Shown: one piece after another, positions 10,400 through 19,486 of the stretch
How positions within the stretch are numbered: position 1 is the first letter of the stretch
Layout: each line of letters begins with the position of its first letter
DNA from: an uncultured Oscillospiraceae bacterium
GTDB lineage: Bacteria > Bacillota > Clostridia > Oscillospirales > Oscillospiraceae
Reading direction: 5' to 3'
Assembly (NCBI GenBank): GCA_947628805.1
Contig: CANRBG010000004.1
Location: 1-64,000 of the forward strand
DNA: 64,000 nucleotides
Position numbers and translations under genes: made by a program
Notes under the pieces: model-generated
What the model was told of the DNA's origin: nothing
What the model saw: the letters and a program-made list of their open reading frames with translations, nothing else
The model's database searches: none

Positions 10400-10582
10400 G
10401 CCTCGCAGAGTTCGGCTCCGCAGAGCCGAATAAAGTTGGATATGATTTCCGGCGACATGTGCGTCGGAAATCATTCTTTGCGGCCTGCAAACGTGCAAAA
10501 AGCCCGACTTTCTAAGTCGGGCTTTTTCGTGCGCTGCGGCAGGCCGAGGCTTTCTCGTTTGAATGCGATGCATTCAAACGAC
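10400..10582 (+). repeat. Family B structured intergenic element, copy B2 (between convergent malic enzyme and polC)
   Basis: Begins GCCTCGCAGAG 3 nt after the malic enzyme stop. P1 is TTCGGCTC/GAGCCGAA (10411-10418, 10423-10430). P2 is ATGATTTCCG/CGGAAATCAT (10442-10451, 10465-10474), differing from the other copies by paired changes, with loop GACATGTGC. P3 is CGGCCTGC/GCAGGCCG (10481-10488, 10539-10546), and GCCTCG/CGAGGC closes the whole (10400-10405, 10545-10550). The apical slot holds a textbook terminator. A 12-bp hairpin TCGTTTGAATGC/GCATTCAAACGA (10555-10581) follows, also present in B3, and ends at the polC stop codon. Confidence 0.88.
10497..10527. terminator. Bidirectional rho-independent terminator inside element B2
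   Basis: AAAAAGCCCGACTT, loop TCT, AAGTCGGGCTTTTT: a perfect 14-bp stem with A-run and T-run. It would work from either side, ending the malic enzyme transcript (+) and the polC operon (-). Confidence 0.9.
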
Positions 10583-13500
10583 TACATATCGAAAAGCGTC
10601 ATTTGGCTGGTCTCCGGCAGGTCGCCGAAAGCGCCCAGCTTGCGCAGCTCCTGGATGTGGGCCGCGCTGACCTTGGGGCAGGCCGCCGCCAGCTCCTCCA
10701 CGGACACGAACGCGCGACCGCCTTTCCGGGCGTTGGCCAGATCCATCGCCGCCGCCTCTCCCAGGCCGGGGATGGCCACGAAGGGGATGCGCAGGCGCTT
10801 TTCGTCCACCAGGTCGAATTTGAACGCGTCGGACTCATACAGGTCGATGGGCGCGAAGTCGAATCCCCGCATATAAAACTCATAGACCATCTCCAGCGTC
10901 GTGGCAAGGCTTTCCTCGTTTGACGTGGCGTTGGGATTGGAGCGGATCTCTTTTAGCTTGGCTTTGACCTGATTAACGCCCCCCGTCATGATCTCCACGT
11001 CGAAAAAGTTCTTCTGGCTGCGGCGATAGAAAAGGGCCGAGTAGAACGCCAGGGGCTCGTGGACCTTGTACCAGGCGATGCGGAAGGCCATCAGCACATA
11101 GGCCACCGCGTGGGCCTTGGGGAACAGGTACTCGATCTTTCGGCAGGAGTCGATGTACCACTGGGGCACCCCGTGCTCTTTCATGACGGCGATCTGCTCG
11201 TCGGTGAGCTGCTTGTTCTTCTTGCGGACGTTCTCCATGGCCTTGAAGGCCGTGTTGGCGTCGATGCCCTGCTGCATGAGATAGATCATGATGTCGTCCC
11301 GGCAGCCGATGGTCTGGGAGACGCCGGCGGTGCCGGACTTGATCAGGTCCTGGGCGTTGCCCACCCACACGCCGGTGCCGTGGGAGTAGCCGGACAGCCG
11401 CACCAGCATGTCGAATTTGTCCGGCTTGGTGTCCACCAGCATCTGGCGGGTGAAGCCCGTGCCGAACTCCGGTATGCCCAGGGACCCGGTCTGGCCGATG
11501 ATGGGGTCGTCATCCGGGACCCCCAGGGCCTTGGGCGAGGAGAAAAGGCTCATGGTGGGCCCGTCGTCCAGGCGGATGGTCTTGGCATCCGTGCCGGTGA
11601 GGTTTTCCAGCATGTTGATCATGGTGGGATTATCGTGGCCCAGCTCGTCCAGCTTCAGCAGATAGTCCTCCATGAAGTGGTATTCCAGATGGGTGGTGAC
11701 GATGTCCGTGCCCGCGTCGTCCGCCGGGTGCTGGACCGGGCAGAAGTCCGTCACGTCCATGTCCTGGGGGATGATCACCAGCCCGCCCGGATGCTGGCCC
11801 GTGGTGCGCTTGACGCCCACCAGTCCCAGGGTCAGCCGGTTCATCTCCGCCTGGTTGAAGGAAAGCCCCTTCTCCTCCACATAGTGGCGCACGTAGCCGT
11901 AGGCGGTCTTGTCCGCGATGGTGCCCACCGTGCCCGCCTTGAACACATGGTCGTCGCCGAAAAGGGTCTTGGTATAGGCGTGGGCGTTGGCCTGATACTC
12001 GCCGGAGAAGTTCAGGTCGATATCCGGGACCTTGTCGCCCTTGATGCCCAAAAAGGTGGCAAAGGGGATGTCAAAGCCCTCCTTGCGCATCTCCGTGCCG
12101 CAGCGGGGGCACAGCTTGTCCGGCATATCAGCCCCGCAGCCGTAGCCCTTGCCGGACTCGAAATCCGTGTGATAGCACTTGGGGCACAGATAGTGGGCCG
12201 GCAGGCTGTTCACCTCCGTGATGCCCGCCAGATACGCCACCAGACTGGACCCCACGCTGCCCCGGCTGCCCACCAGATACCCGTGGGCCAGGGAGTCCGC
12301 CACCAGCTTCTGGGCGGACATGTAGATCACGTCGAAATGCCGGCCAAGGATGGTGTCCATCTCCATCTTCACCCTGTCGGTGATGATCTGCTCCGGTTTT
12401 TCCCCGTAAAGCTCCCGCAGCCTGCCGTAGACCAGCGCTTTCAGCTGCTCGGCGGAATTTTCGATCACCGGCGGGTACAGGTGATGCTCCGGCAGCAGAT
12501 CCACCTGCCCCTCCACCATGTCCGCCACGGCGTTGGGGTTGGTCACCACCACCTCAAAGGCCTTCTCCTCGCCCAGGTAGGCGAATTCCTCCAGCATCTC
12601 CTCCGTGGTGCGAAAGTACAGGGGCATCTCCTGGTCCGCGTCGGCAAAATGTTTTTCGTTGAGCAGGATGTGCCGGAATATCTCGTCCTCCGCGTCCAGA
12701 AAATGCACGTCCCCCGTGGCGCAGACGGGCTTGCCCAGGGCCTGGGCCACGGCGATCACCCGCCGGTTGAAGTCCTGCAGCTGCTCCACGCTCTTCACCA
12801 TGCCGTTTTCCAGCATGAAGGCGTTGTTGGCGATGGGCATGATCTCAAAGTAGTCGTAAAAGGCGCCCAGCCGCATCAGGGCCGCCCGGCCCCGGTGCCG
12901 GCTCACCGCCTGGTAGAACTCCCCCGCCTCGCAGGCGGAGCCCACCAGCAGCCCCTCCCGGTGCTGCTCCAGCAGGCTCCGGGGGATGATGGGCCGCTTG
13001 TTGAAATGCTCCAGGTGGCTTTTGGATATGAGCTCGTAGAGGTTTTTGAGCCCCTTTCGGTTTCGGACCAGCAGGGATATATGCCGAGTCCGGGGCTGCC
13101 GGCCCGTCTTCCGCCGCAGGGCCCGGCAGGTCCCGTTCACCTGATCCAGCCGCTGGGCCCCCTGCTCCTGGAGCATGGGGATGAGCCTGGTCAGGATCCG
13201 GCCGCAGACCAGCGCGTCGTCCGCCGCCCGGTGGTGGTTGAAGCCGGGCAGGCCCAGCCGGTCCGATACCATGTCCAGCTTGAACTTGCGCATGTCCGGC
13301 AGCAGGACCTGGGACAGGGTCAGCGTGTCGATGTATACTGGGTCGAAGGCCCGGCCCATCCGCTCCGCCGCGCAGCCGATGAAGCTCACGTCAAAGTCCG
13401 CGTTGTGGGCACACAGGGGAAGCTGGCCCACGAAATCCAAAAAGGCCCCCACCGCCTCCGCCTCGTCCGGGGCGTCGAACACGTCCCGGTCCGTGATGCC

Positions 13501-14595
13501 CGTCAGGCGCTGGATGTCGGCCGGAATGGGCCTTCCCGGGTTTACATAAGTCTTAAATTGCTCTGCGGGCTTCCCGCCCCGGAAGGCGGTGGCGCCGATC
13601 TCCGTTATCCGGTCATATTCATCGGAAAGGCCCGTCGTTTCAATGTCAAACGCCACAAAATCCCCGTCCAGCGGCGCGGGTCCCACCGGTCCGTGGACGG
13701 CGGCGCTGTCGTCGATATCGTTAACATAATACCCCTCCATGCCATAGATGACCTTGATGGTCTTCCCCGCTTTCGCCAGGTCGGCGGCGGCCTTGGAGGC
13801 GGCGGGGAACGCCTGGGCCACACCGTGATCGGTGATGGCGATGGCCGGCATACCCCAGTAGGCGGCCCGCTTGATGGCGGCGGCCGGGTCCGTCAGGGCG
13901 TCCATCATGGACATCTGGGTGTGCAGATGCAGCTCCACCCGTTTTTGGGGAGCGTTGTCCCGGCGGGGCTCGGGAGTGGGGGCTGTCTGGATGTGCCGGG
14001 GCTCCAGCTCCACCTCTTTGGAGTAGTTATTGAACCGCATGGACCCGGACACGGTCAGGTACAGGCCGGGCTTGATCCGGTCGATGATGGACTGGTCCTC
14101 TTCCTTGGGGATATATTTGGACACCCGGACGCTGCCGGAGCCGTCTGTCATGTCGAACTGGAGCACCGACGCGCCCAGCCGCTGGATGGCCCGGCTCTCG
14201 GCGGCGAAGACCTGGCCGCTGACCGTCACGGTCTTCTGCTCGGGGCTGGCGTCGGCCATGGGGATGATCTTGCCCTTGATGGCCCGGCCCAGCAGCACCT
14301 TCCCTCCGGCGGACCCGGTCCCAGCAGGCTTTTTGTCCTGGGCCGGACGGGCCTCCGCCTGGGGCCAGGCGGCCTCAATGCGCACCTCCGCCAGGCCGTA
14401 CTCCGCCCGGATGGCCCATTCCAGGGCCGACAGCTCCGCCGGGGAGGGCATGGCGGGAAACTGGGCGCGGATGACCATGCTGGCCTTGTCACGGTTCACC
14501 GTGGCGTCCAGCACGAAAGCCTCGCCCAGGTCGCTGTAGCTCTTATCGATCCCCTGGCAGCAGGGGAACATTTCCAGAAACGCTACCTTCTCCAA
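10582..14595 (-). CDS. polC: DNA polymerase III alpha subunit, PolC type
   Basis: Replicative polymerase of low-GC-type Gram-positives; here 1337 residues, about 100 shorter than Bacillus PolC. Visible order: N-terminal and OB regions, PHP start VELHLHTQMSMMDA (near 222), the embedded DEDD 3'-5' exonuclease FDIETTGLSDEYDRI (near 317), zinc-binding CPKC...CPRC (near 805-830) and the polymerase core PDIDLNFSGEY (near 860). The earliest in-frame start is TTG 14595, with AAGGAG 12 nt upstream and a stop just before it. An internal ATG at codon 9 is an alternative. It is the last gene of the pyrH-to-polC run. Confidence 0.96.
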   Translation of the reverse strand: MEKVAFLEMFPCCQGIDKSYSDLGEAFVLDATVNRDKASMVIRAQFPAMPSPAELSALEWAIRAEYGLAEVRIEAAWPQAEARPAQDKKPAGTGSAGGKVLLGRAIKGKIIPMADASPEQKTVTVSGQVFAAESRAIQRLGASVLQFDMTDGSGSVRVSKYIPKEEDQSIIDRIKPGLYLTVSGSMRFNNYSKEVELEPRHIQTAPTPEPRRDNAPQKRVELHLHTQMSMMDALTDPAAAIKRAAYWGMPAIAITDHGVAQAFPAASKAAADLAKAGKTIKVIYGMEGYYVNDIDDSAAVHGPVGPAPLDGDFVAFDIETTGLSDEYDRITEIGATAFRGGKPAEQFKTYVNPGRPIPADIQRLTGITDRDVFDAPDEAEAVGAFLDFVGQLPLCAHNADFDVSFIGCAAERMGRAFDPVYIDTLTLSQVLLPDMRKFKLDMVSDRLGLPGFNHHRAADDALVCGRILTRLIPMLQEQGAQRLDQVNGTCRALRRKTGRQPRTRHISLLVRNRKGLKNLYELISKSHLEHFNKRPIIPRSLLEQHREGLLVGSACEAGEFYQAVSRHRGRAALMRLGAFYDYFEIMPIANNAFMLENGMVKSVEQLQDFNRRVIAVAQALGKPVCATGDVHFLDAEDEIFRHILLNEKHFADADQEMPLYFRTTEEMLEEFAYLGEEKAFEVVVTNPNAVADMVEGQVDLLPEHHLYPPVIENSAEQLKALVYGRLRELYGEKPEQIITDRVKMEMDTILGRHFDVIYMSAQKLVADSLAHGYLVGSRGSVGSSLVAYLAGITEVNSLPAHYLCPKCYHTDFESGKGYGCGADMPDKLCPRCGTEMRKEGFDIPFATFLGIKGDKVPDIDLNFSGEYQANAHAYTKTLFGDDHVFKAGTVGTIADKTAYGYVRHYVEEKGLSFNQAEMNRLTLGLVGVKRTTGQHPGGLVIIPQDMDVTDFCPVQHPADDAGTDIVTTHLEYHFMEDYLLKLDELGHDNPTMINMLENLTGTDAKTIRLDDGPTMSLFSSPKALGVPDDDPIIGQTGSLGIPEFGTGFTRQMLVDTKPDKFDMLVRLSGYSHGTGVWVGNAQDLIKSGTAGVSQTIGCRDDIMIYLMQQGIDANTAFKAMENVRKKNKQLTDEQIAVMKEHGVPQWYIDSCRKIEYLFPKAHAVAYVLMAFRIAWYKVHEPLAFYSALFYRRSQKNFFDVEIMTGGVNQVKAKLKEIRSNPNATSNEESLATTLEMVYEFYMRGFDFAPIDLYESDAFKFDLVDEKRLRIPFVAIPGLGEAAAMDLANARKGGRAFVSVEELAAACPKVSAAHIQELRKLGAFGDLPETSQMTLFDM

Positions 14596-14655
14596 AACCT
14601 ATGTACGCTCCTTGAGCTTGTCAAAAAACAAGTTTTTGACCGCTCATGATTGAAA

Positions 14656-14767
14656 CTGCTCGGCGGAAGTGAATCCCGCCGGCAGGAAGTCAAAAGCCTG
14701 TCGCACAGCGGCTTTTGACTTCACGCGCGTGAATGACGCGCGGCTCGGCCTGACCGGCCTTCGCTCC
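14656..14767 (-). repeat. Family A structured intergenic element, copy A2 (between ispG and polC)
   Basis: Same order as A1 and in the same sense as the downstream gene polC. Stems: GGCC/GGCC (14747-14759, loop TGACC on the plus strand), CGCGCG/CGCGCG (14724-14729, 14737-14742), a 13-bp stem GAAGTCAAAAGCC (14686-14698) with GGCTTTTGACTTC (14710-14722), and CGGCGG/CCGCCG. Between it and polC lies a separate small hairpin GTCAAAAA/TTTTTGAC (14620-14640). The remaining gap to ispG (14768-14838) holds only a CTTTGAC...GTCAAAG inverted repeat. Confidence 0.85.
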
Positions 14768-14838
14768 CTTTCATCCGGCCTTTGACCGTCTGACTCCTTA
14801 TCGCTCTCTGCGTCAAAGAGCTTAGCATATGCCGTGTC

Positions 14839-15897
14839 CTATTTTTCGCCCACCTGGATGAGCTCCATCAGCTCGTCCAGCAGCCGGTCCTCCGGCACCT
14901 TGGTCTTGACCACCTGGCCCTTGACGAAGAGGCTGCCGAAGCCCTTGCCCCCGGCGACGCCGAAGTCCGCCTCCCGGGCCTCCCCGGGGCCGTTGACCTC
15001 GCAGCCCATCACCGCCACGGTGATGTCCCGGTCCAGGCCCGAGACCCGCTCTTCTACCCTTTTAGCCAGGCCGATCAGGTCGATCTGGGTCCGGCCGCAG
15101 GTGGGACAGGACACGAACCGGACCCCGCCCCTGCGCAAGCCACAGGCCCGCAAAATGGCAAGGCCCGCCCGGACCTCCTCCGCCGGGTCCGCCGTCAGGC
15201 TCACCCGGATGGTGTCGCCGATGCCCTCCATGAGAAGCGCGCCGATGCCAACGGCGGAATTGACAAGGCCCCCGTAGCTGGTGCCCGCCTCGGTGACCCC
15301 CACGTGCAGGGGGCAGTCGAACCGCTCCGCCGCCAGCCGGTAGGCCGCCACGGCCAGGGATACGTCCGACGCCTTCACGGACAGGGCGATGTCCGAAAAG
15401 CCCACGGCGTGCAAAGCCTCGATCTCCCCCGCCGCGCTCTCCACCAGAGCCTCCGCCGTGGGGCCGCCGTACTTGGCCAGCAGCTTTTTCTCCAATGAGC
15501 CGGTGTTCACCCCGATGCGGATGGGGATGCCCCGGTCCTGACAGGCCCGGGCCACCGCCGCCACCCGGTCCGGGGCGCCGATGTTGCCGGGGTTGATACG
15601 CACCGCGCTGACCCCCGCCGCCGCCGCCGCCAGGGCCAGCCGATAATCAAAATGGATGTCCGCCACCACCGGCATGGGGGCCTGGGCCATGATGGCCGGC
15701 AGGGCCTCCGCCGCCGCGGCGTCCGGCACCGCCACCCGGATGATGTCGCATCCCGCCGCCCGGAGCCGGCGCATCTGCGCCAGCGTCTCGGCGACGTTGC
15801 GGGTGTCGGTGTTGCACATGGATTGGACCGTTACGGGAGCCCCGCCCCCTACGGCCACACCGCCCACGTTGATCCTTCTCGTACCGTCGCGCTTCAT
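14839..15897 (-). CDS. ispG: 4-hydroxy-3-methylbut-2-enyl-diphosphate synthase (flavodoxin)
   Basis: Penultimate step of the MEP isoprenoid pathway, using a [4Fe-4S] cluster. It has 352 residues, the short form without the plant/Chlamydia insert. The C-terminal ligands are seen in SCPTCGRTQID and MGCEVNGPGEA. The N-terminus TRRINVGGVAVGGGAPVTVQSM is typical. ATG 15895-15897 overlaps the rseP stop (ATGA). It sits with dxr and uppS, so the operon feeds undecaprenyl phosphate synthesis. Confidence 0.96.
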   Translation of the reverse strand: MKRDGTRRINVGGVAVGGGAPVTVQSMCNTDTRNVAETLAQMRRLRAAGCDIIRVAVPDAAAAEALPAIMAQAPMPVVADIHFDYRLALAAAAAGVSAVRINPGNIGAPDRVAAVARACQDRGIPIRIGVNTGSLEKKLLAKYGGPTAEALVESAAGEIEALHAVGFSDIALSVKASDVSLAVAAYRLAAERFDCPLHVGVTEAGTSYGGLVNSAVGIGALLMEGIGDTIRVSLTADPAEEVRAGLAILRACGLRRGGVRFVSCPTCGRTQIDLIGLAKRVEERVSGLDRDITVAVMGCEVNGPGEAREADFGVAGGKGFGSLFVKGQVVKTKVPEDRLLDELMELIQVGEK

Positions 15898-16973
15898 TTC
15901 AAAACGATCCTCGCTATGTCGTTGTACATCACGTACACCATCAGCCCCATCAGCAGCACCAGCCCGGCAGTATTCACGTATCCCTCGTACTTGGGATCGA
16001 TGCGCCGGCGGAAGATGTGCTCCAAGAGCCATGTCACCAGCAGGAAGAAGATACGCCCTCCGTCCAGAGCCGGCAGGGGCAGCAGGTTCATCACCGCCAG
16101 GTTCACCGCGATGAATGCCCCCAGATACAGGATGTTCAATATGCCGTCATACACCGTGGGCGACTCGCTGCCCACCTGGGCCATCATGTCCACGATGCCC
16201 ACCACGCCGGTCATCTGCTTCACGCCCACCGCCCCGGTGAGCAGGTCCGTCAGGCCCAGCCGCACCATCCGCACGAAGTCCATGGCCCCGTACCAGGTGT
16301 ATTTCGCCAGGGCCAGGGGGCCGGTCTGCTTTTCCTTGAAGTACAGGCCGTATTTCATGGTGGTCTCCCCGGTGTCCGGGTCCGTGTATTCCCGCATGGT
16401 CATGGGGTAGTCGTCCAGGCGGACCTTTTTCCCGTCCCGAACCAGGACGATGTCGGCGGTATCGCCGCCGCCCCGGGCCATATAGGTGGCCACGTCGCTG
16501 GAAAAGTAGGTCCGCTCCCCGTTGATCCGGTAAAAAGTGTCCCCCACCATCAGACCATTCGGCCCCTCATAGGGACAGCCCTCCATAAAGCCGGTGATGG
16601 TGGGCGGCGCGAACGAGCCCACCTGGGAAAAGCACACCGCCACCATGGCCAGACCCAGCAGGAAGTTCATGGCGACGCCGGCCACCAGAATGACGATCCG
16701 CTTCCAGACCGGAGCGTTGCTGAATGCCGCCGGGTCGTCGGAGTCGCCCTCCTCCCCTTCCAGGGCGCAGAAGCCCCCGATGGGCAGCAGCCGCAGGCTG
16801 ATCTGGGTCCCGCTCGCGGACTGCTTGTGCCACAGCAGCGGGCCCATGCCGATGGCGAATTCCAGCACCTTCACCCCGCACAGCCGGGCCGCCAGAAAAT
16901 GGCCCAGCTCATGGATGGCGATCAGCACGCCGAAGATCAATATGGCTAAAAGAACATACAGGAACGTACTCAT
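15894..16973 (-). CDS. rseP: RseP-type site-2 membrane metalloprotease
   Basis: Intramembrane zinc protease, 359 residues. The first membrane segment carries HELGH at residues 21-25; the third ligand region is NLLPLPALDGGR (near 298). A PDZ-like domain lies between. In Bacillota this protease acts on anti-sigma factors and signal-peptide remnants. It lies between dxr and ispG, the common Clostridia order. Both flanks are tight: 59 nt to dxr and a 4-nt overlap with ispG. Confidence 0.94.
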   Translation of the reverse strand: MSTFLYVLLAILIFGVLIAIHELGHFLAARLCGVKVLEFAIGMGPLLWHKQSASGTQISLRLLPIGGFCALEGEEGDSDDPAAFSNAPVWKRIVILVAGVAMNFLLGLAMVAVCFSQVGSFAPPTITGFMEGCPYEGPNGLMVGDTFYRINGERTYFSSDVATYMARGGGDTADIVLVRDGKKVRLDDYPMTMREYTDPDTGETTMKYGLYFKEKQTGPLALAKYTWYGAMDFVRMVRLGLTDLLTGAVGVKQMTGVVGIVDMMAQVGSESPTVYDGILNILYLGAFIAVNLAVMNLLPLPALDGGRIFFLLVTWLLEHIFRRRIDPKYEGYVNTAGLVLLMGLMVYVMYNDIARIVLK

Positions 16974-17032
16974 ATTTCATCTCCCGGAACCGTTGACGAG
17001 GTCTGCAATAGTGTATTCAGCCTGCGGGGAAA

Positions 17033-18166
17033 TTATCGGCCGTTCACGATCCGGCGGGCCTCCCCGTCGGCGGCCAGGATGTCGTCCAGGGTGGGGTCGG
17101 CCTTGCCGGGCACGGCGTCCACCGCCGCCGCCACCTTGTCGTAGATGTCGTTATAGCCGATCCGTCCGGCCAGAAACGCCGCCACGGCGGCCTCATTGGC
17201 CGCGCTCATCACCGCCGGGGCCAGGCCCCCTTTCCGGGCGCAGTCCATAGCCAGGGCAAGACAGGGGGTCTTTTCCAAGTCCGGTGCCTCAAAGGTCATG
17301 TCCCGCATCTGCCAGAAATCCAGCCGCTCATAGGGGGACTCCACCCGGTCCGGCCAGGTCATGGCGTACTGGATGGGCAGGCCCATGTCCGGCACCGCCA
17401 GCTGGGCCAGCACAGTGCCGTCAATGAGCTCCACCATGGAGTGGATCACGCTCTGGGGATGGACCACCACCTGGATGTCGTCCGGCGTCACGCCGAAAAG
17501 GTGCATGGCCTCGATGAATTCCAAGCCCTTGTTCATCATGGTGGCGCTGTCCACGGATATCTTGGCGCCCATGTTCCAGTTGGGGTGCTTCACCGCCTGC
17601 GCCGGGGTGACGGAGGCGGTCTGCCCCCGGGTCCAGCCCCGGAAGGGCCCGCCGGAGCCGGTGAGCAGTATCTTTCTCAGCTGGTCCCGCCGGCCCTCCA
17701 GGCACTGGAAGATGGCCGAGTGCTCCGAGTCCACGGGCACGATCTGGGCCCCGCAGTCCGCCGCGGCCTTCATCACGATGGACCCGGCGCAGACCAGTGT
17801 CTCCTTATTGGCCAGGCAGATACGCTTTTTGGCCGCGATGGCGTCCAGGGTGGGACGCAGGCCCACGGAGCCGGACACCGCCGTCACCACGCCCTCACAG
17901 TCCACCGTGGCCGCCCGGCGCAGGCCCTCCAGGCCCTGACCGATCTCTATGTCCAGATCCGCCACGGCAATGCGCAACTGCGCCGCCGCGTCGGGGTCGT
18001 ATACCGCCGCGAAGGAGGGGCGGAATTTGCGTATCTGCTCTTCCAGCAGGCCAATGCTCTTCTGGGCGGTCAGGGCCTCCACACGCAGGCCCAGCCGCTC
18101 CGCCGCCGCCAGGCTCTGGCGGCCGATGGAGCCCGTGGAGCCCAATACCGAAACGGACTTGATCAT
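17033..18166 (-). CDS. dxr: 1-deoxy-D-xylulose-5-phosphate reductoisomerase
   Basis: Converts DXP to MEP with NADPH, the committed step of non-mevalonate isoprenoid synthesis. It has 377 residues. The Rossmann motif LGSTGSIG is at residues 8-15, and the substrate/metal region reads VPVDSEHSAIFQ followed by LTGSGGPFR. ATG 18164-18166 overlaps the uppS stop (ATGA). No cdsA lies between uppS and dxr, unlike the usual order. Confidence 0.96.
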   Translation of the reverse strand: MIKSVSVLGSTGSIGRQSLAAAERLGLRVEALTAQKSIGLLEEQIRKFRPSFAAVYDPDAAAQLRIAVADLDIEIGQGLEGLRRAATVDCEGVVTAVSGSVGLRPTLDAIAAKKRICLANKETLVCAGSIVMKAAADCGAQIVPVDSEHSAIFQCLEGRRDQLRKILLTGSGGPFRGWTRGQTASVTPAQAVKHPNWNMGAKISVDSATMMNKGLEFIEAMHLFGVTPDDIQVVVHPQSVIHSMVELIDGTVLAQLAVPDMGLPIQYAMTWPDRVESPYERLDFWQMRDMTFEAPDLEKTPCLALAMDCARKGGLAPAVMSAANEAAVAAFLAGRIGYNDIYDKVAAAVDAVPGKADPTLDDILAADGEARRIVNGR

Positions 18167-18897
18167 GCCTTCCCCTCTCCCACGTCGCCGTACCGGCGTT
18201 CCCGGTTTTGGTAGGCGGCGATGGCCTTGTCGAATTCCTTTTCGTCGAAGTCCGGCCACAGCACGTCGGAGAAGTAAAACTCCGCGTAGGCCAGCTCCCA
18301 CAGCAAAAAGTTGGAGATGCGCATCTCCCCGCCGGGCCGGATCAGCAGGTCCGGGTCCGGGATATGCCCGCCCCACATATAGCCGCCGAACACGTCCTCG
18401 TCAAGCGCCGGGCAGCCGTCCGCCGCCCATTTTTTTGCCGCCCGGACGATCTCATCCCGGCCGCCGTAGTTGAGGCAGATGTTCACCTGGCAGCCGCTGT
18501 ATGCCTTCGACCGCTCCATGCATTCCTCACACATCTGGCGCAGCTCCGGGGAGAAGGGCGCCAGATCCCCGAAGATGCAGATGCGGATCTTTTCCTTTTC
18601 CATGTCCCGCAGGGCCTGGCGCAGGTACTTTTCCAGCAGCTTCATGATGCCGGCTACCTCGTCGGCGGGCCGCTTCCAGTTCTCCGTGGAGAAGGCGTAG
18701 ACCGTGAAATACTCCACGCCCAGCTTTTGGCAGTACCGGGCCGCCCGGCGGAAGCTGTCCGCCCCGGCGGTGTGGCCCGCCGTCCGAGGCAGGCCCCGCC
18801 GCTTGGCCCAGCGGCCGTTGCCGTCCATAATGACGGCGATATGGCGGGGGAGTCCTTGGGACCCTCCCGCCAATACGTTCCGCTCTTTGCCGCTCAT
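18163..18897 (-). CDS. uppS: Undecaprenyl diphosphate synthase (isoprenyl transferase)
   Basis: Adds isopentenyl units in cis to make the C55 lipid carrier for peptidoglycan. It has 244 residues. Catalytic region [13 protein letters not shown] with Asp25; substrate loop [12 protein letters not shown]-terminal [20 protein letters not shown], where RTGG is more usual than RPGG. Coupled to frr and dxr by ATGA overlaps. Confidence 0.96.
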   Translation of the reverse strand: MSGKERNVLAGGSQGLPRHIAVIMDGNGRWAKRRGLPRTAGHTAGADSFRRAARYCQKLGVEYFTVYAFSTENWKRPADEVAGIMKLLEKYLRQALRDMEKEKIRICIFGDLAPFSPELRQMCEECMERSKAYSGCQVNICLNYGGRDEIVRAAKKWAADGCPALDEDVFGGYMWGGHIPDPDLLIRPGGEMRISNFLLWELAYAEFYFSDVLWPDFDEKEFDKAIAAYQNRERRYGDVGEGKA

Positions 18898-19445
18898 ATG
18901 GCGAACAGCTCTTTTTCCTTGGCGTCGGTGAGCTTGTCGATGTCCTTGATGTTGTCGTCGGTGAGCTTTTGCAGCTCCTTTTCCAGGTCCTTCTGATCGT
19001 CCTCGGTGATGTCGCCGGCCTTCTGCTGCTTTTTGATCTTCTCCATGGCGTCCCGGCGGATGTTGCGCACGGCCACCTTGGCCTCCTCGCCGTACTTGCG
19101 CACCTGCTTAGCCAGCTCCTTGCGCCGCTCCTCGGTGAGCTGCGGGAAGGCCAGCCGGATCACCCGGCCGTCGTTCTGGGGGTTGATGCCCAGCTCCGAG
19201 GCCTGGATGGCCTTTTCGATGCCTTTCAGCACGGAGCCGTCCCAGGGGGTGATCACCAGCGTCCGGGGGTCCGGCACGGAGATGGCGGCCACCTGGTTGA
19301 TGGGCGTGGGAGAGCCGTAATAGTCCACGGTGATACCGTTGAGCACCGCGGCGTTGGCCCGCCCGGCCCGGACAGAGTCAAACTGGCCGGAGAGAAAATC
19401 CTTTGCTTTTTGCATCTTGGTTTCAAATTCCTTGAGCTCAGACAT
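18894..19445 (-). CDS. frr: Ribosome recycling factor
   Basis: Splits post-termination ribosomes with EF-G. It has 183 residues, exactly typical. The body shows [20 protein letters not shown] and the C-terminal helix ends [14 protein letters not shown]. Start ATG has a strong AAGGAGG 7 nt upstream, stronger than its coupled neighbours, consistent with higher expression. Follows pyrH by 41 nt. Confidence 0.97.
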   Translation of the reverse strand: MSELKEFETKMQKAKDFLSGQFDSVRAGRANAAVLNGITVDYYGSPTPINQVAAISVPDPRTLVITPWDGSVLKGIEKAIQASELGINPQNDGRVIRLAFPQLTEERRKELAKQVRKYGEEAKVAVRNIRRDAMEKIKKQQKAGDITEDDQKDLEKELQKLTDDNIKDIDKLTDAKEKELFAI

Positions 19446-19486
19446 GGTCAGGTCCTCCTTATGCGTTATTTATCGATAGATCAAGT

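Noticed and set aside
11059-14649. A 1196-codon open frame on the plus strand opposite polC, and similar long antisense frames opposite pyrG, glmS, purB, leuS, smc and topA
   Set aside because: GC-rich codon usage leaves few stop codons in the complementary frame. The products are His/Gly/Val-rich and match no family, while the opposite strand encodes complete conserved proteins.
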